Shown: positions 63,018 to 64,000 of the stretch, in pieces
Layout: the number at the start of each line of letters is the position of its first letter
Position numbering within the stretch: position 1 is the first letter of the stretch
From: Candidatus Defluviilinea proxima
GTDB lineage: Bacteria > Chloroflexota > Anaerolineae > Anaerolineales > Villigracilaceae
Reading direction: 5' to 3'
DNA length: 64,000 nt
Assembly (NCBI GenBank): GCA_016721115.1
Contig: JADKIW010000001.1
Location: forward strand, 2,867,501 to 2,931,500
Notes under the pieces: generated by a model
What the model saw: only the letters and a program-made list of their open reading frames with translations
The model's database searches: none
What the model was told of the DNA's origin: nothing
Translations under genes and position numbers: made by a program

Positions 63018-64000
63018 ATGCCAAGAAGCCAAAATAAACTCGTAGGCTATTCAAGAGCTGGAGATGCGTTTCATTACCGTTGGGCAGCTCGTCGCTGTCT
63101 TAGACTGATATATCCCAAATCTCAACTTCGCCATGTTGTCATTGAGGGGTCTAAAGAGTCTGTATTGGCTGGCGAGTATGTAATTGATGTGGCTGAGTAT
63201 TCAGACTCAGACAAAAACGGCATTCAGGAAATCACATATTATCAACTGAAGCATACGACCGTAAGAAAAGAGCAGCCGTTCAACTTGAGTGACTTGAAAG
63301 ATACTATTTCTGGATTCGCTGATAGATATCTAGCTTTTCTTAATCGAAATGACGCAACTCGTAATTCTTCAATTATTACTTTCACAATTGTTACTAATAG
63401 GGCAATTGCTGACAACTTCAAGCGGGACATAAACACCATCGCAAAGGGTGATAAAGTAAATGCTCGTTTTAAGGCTACCTTCAAAAAGTATACAAAATTA
63501 AATGAGAAGAACCTAGCTGAATTCTGTGCTTTGCTCAAATTCGTGGATGGGGAAGGGGATTATGAGGCACAGAGGTATGAGCTTCATGCCGAGATATCCC
63601 AGCTGCTTGCTGGAGCAGTTGATAGTCCTCAAATTGACAGTGTTGTTGCCTTAGTACAAGATAAAGTCCTGCCTAATTCAGATGGACGAATTGAACGCGA
63701 AGATATACTAAAGCGCTTTGGTGTAACATCGGAGAGGGATTTATATCCTGCGCCACTCGAACTTGAGAGTTTACATACTGTAATTCCAAGACAACAACAT
63801 CCAGAGCTTTTAAATTCCATCGTCAATTCTTCGGCGCCTGTAATAATTCATGCCGCTGGTGGGGTTGGAAAATCAGTTTTTGCTCGGCAAATAACAGAGT
63901 CTTTGCCAAAAGGCTCATTGGGGATTGTGTACGATTGTTTCGGAGGCGGACGGTACAGAAATCGAAGTGAACCGCGCCATCGACATCGAGATGCCCTCGT
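63018..64000 (+). CDS. Nuclease-STAND NTPase (Avs-like), N-terminal part
   Basis: 327 residues before the window edge. The N-terminal region resembles the DUF4297/Cap4 dsDNA nuclease: Asp in YVIDVAEYSD and QxK in ITYYQLKHTT (about 75-78). After residue 275 a STAND-type ATPase begins with Walker A HAAGGVGKSVFARQ, followed by VYDCFGGGRYRNR. Avs proteins of this layout sense conserved phage proteins and then degrade DNA. The C-terminal sensor region is outside the window, so the exact class is unknown. The ATG at 63018 follows a weak GGTGGGA. Confidence 0.75.
   Translation, partial: MPRSQNKLVGYSRAGDAFHYRWAARRCLRLIYPKSQLRHVVIEGSKESVLAGEYVIDVAEYSDSDKNGIQEITYYQLKHTTVRKEQPFNLSDLKDTISGFADRYLAFLNRNDATRNSSIITFTIVTNRAIADNFKRDINTIAKGDKVNARFKATFKKYTKLNEKNLAEFCALLKFVDGEGDYEAQRYELHAEISQLLAGAVDSPQIDSVVALVQDKVLPNSDGRIEREDILKRFGVTSERDLYPAPLELESLHTVIPRQQHPELLNSIVNSSAPVIIHAAGGVGKSVFARQITESLPKGSLGIVYDCFGGGRYRNRSEPRHRHRDAL

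Overview
The window looks like a chromosomal contig of a Chloroflexota bacterium, most likely Anaerolineae. This is inferred from protein content (multi-GAF HD-GYP regulator, a 7TM-GAF protein, a topoisomerase I with an N-terminal zinc ribbon, Lgt, FtsK, an rpsP-khpA-rimM operon) and from moderate GC. No rRNA is present, so the taxonomy is not proven. The sequence falls into a housekeeping part (1-40490) and an accessory part (about 40490-64000).

Housekeeping part. From 349 to 12215 a largely co-directional run encodes purine nucleoside phosphorylase, small membrane and acetyltransferase proteins, an S1-domain RNA-binding protein, FtsK (read in two frames), a CDP-alcohol phosphatidyltransferase, Lgt, an ABC exporter pair and a metallo-beta-lactamase-fold hydrolase. 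An HNH nuclease, a TIGR01777 epimerase-like protein and a lipoprotein follow. tyrS at 14681 is preceded by a promoter, a 15-codon leader peptide with three consecutive Tyr codons, and mutually exclusive antiterminator and terminator hairpins: a classical attenuator. Next come a 1464-residue REC-PAS-6xGAF-HD-GYP regulator (minus strand) and a tRNA operon (Phe, Gly, Cys) whose 3' end and terminator are tandemly duplicated. ffh, a PH-like protein, a His-rich membrane protein with an OmpR-type two-component system, rpsP-khpA-rimM, dprA, manC, topA, greA-dgt, tRNA-Leu and a MoxR-DUF58-DUF4129 operon complete this part.

Accessory part. From 40741 an SH3 lipoprotein, membrane proteins, ParA with a partner gene, an iteron-like GCTTAC array, a tyrosine recombinase, a CHC2-Toprim primase-helicase, a second iteron and inverted-repeat region resembling a replication origin, and a replication-relaxation-like protein together look like an integrated plasmid-like element. 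It leads into a defence island: a complete type I restriction-modification operon (hsdR-hsdM-hsdS) followed by cargo genes. Two extra copies of the hsdS 3' end punctuate the cargo, and each copy of the tail stands directly before a cargo gene. The cargo includes a PD-(D/E)xK protein, unknown proteins, a Shedu-like nuclease and a HEPN-motif protein. The HEPN gene runs tail to tail into a tRNA-like gene whose anticodon loop is replaced by a long hairpin. An AlbA_2-domain membrane protein and a truncated nuclease-STAND NTPase (Avs-like) close the window.

The most unusual signals are the tyrS leader-peptide attenuator, the hsdS-tail cargo cassettes, and the HEPN gene with its convergent aberrant tRNA.
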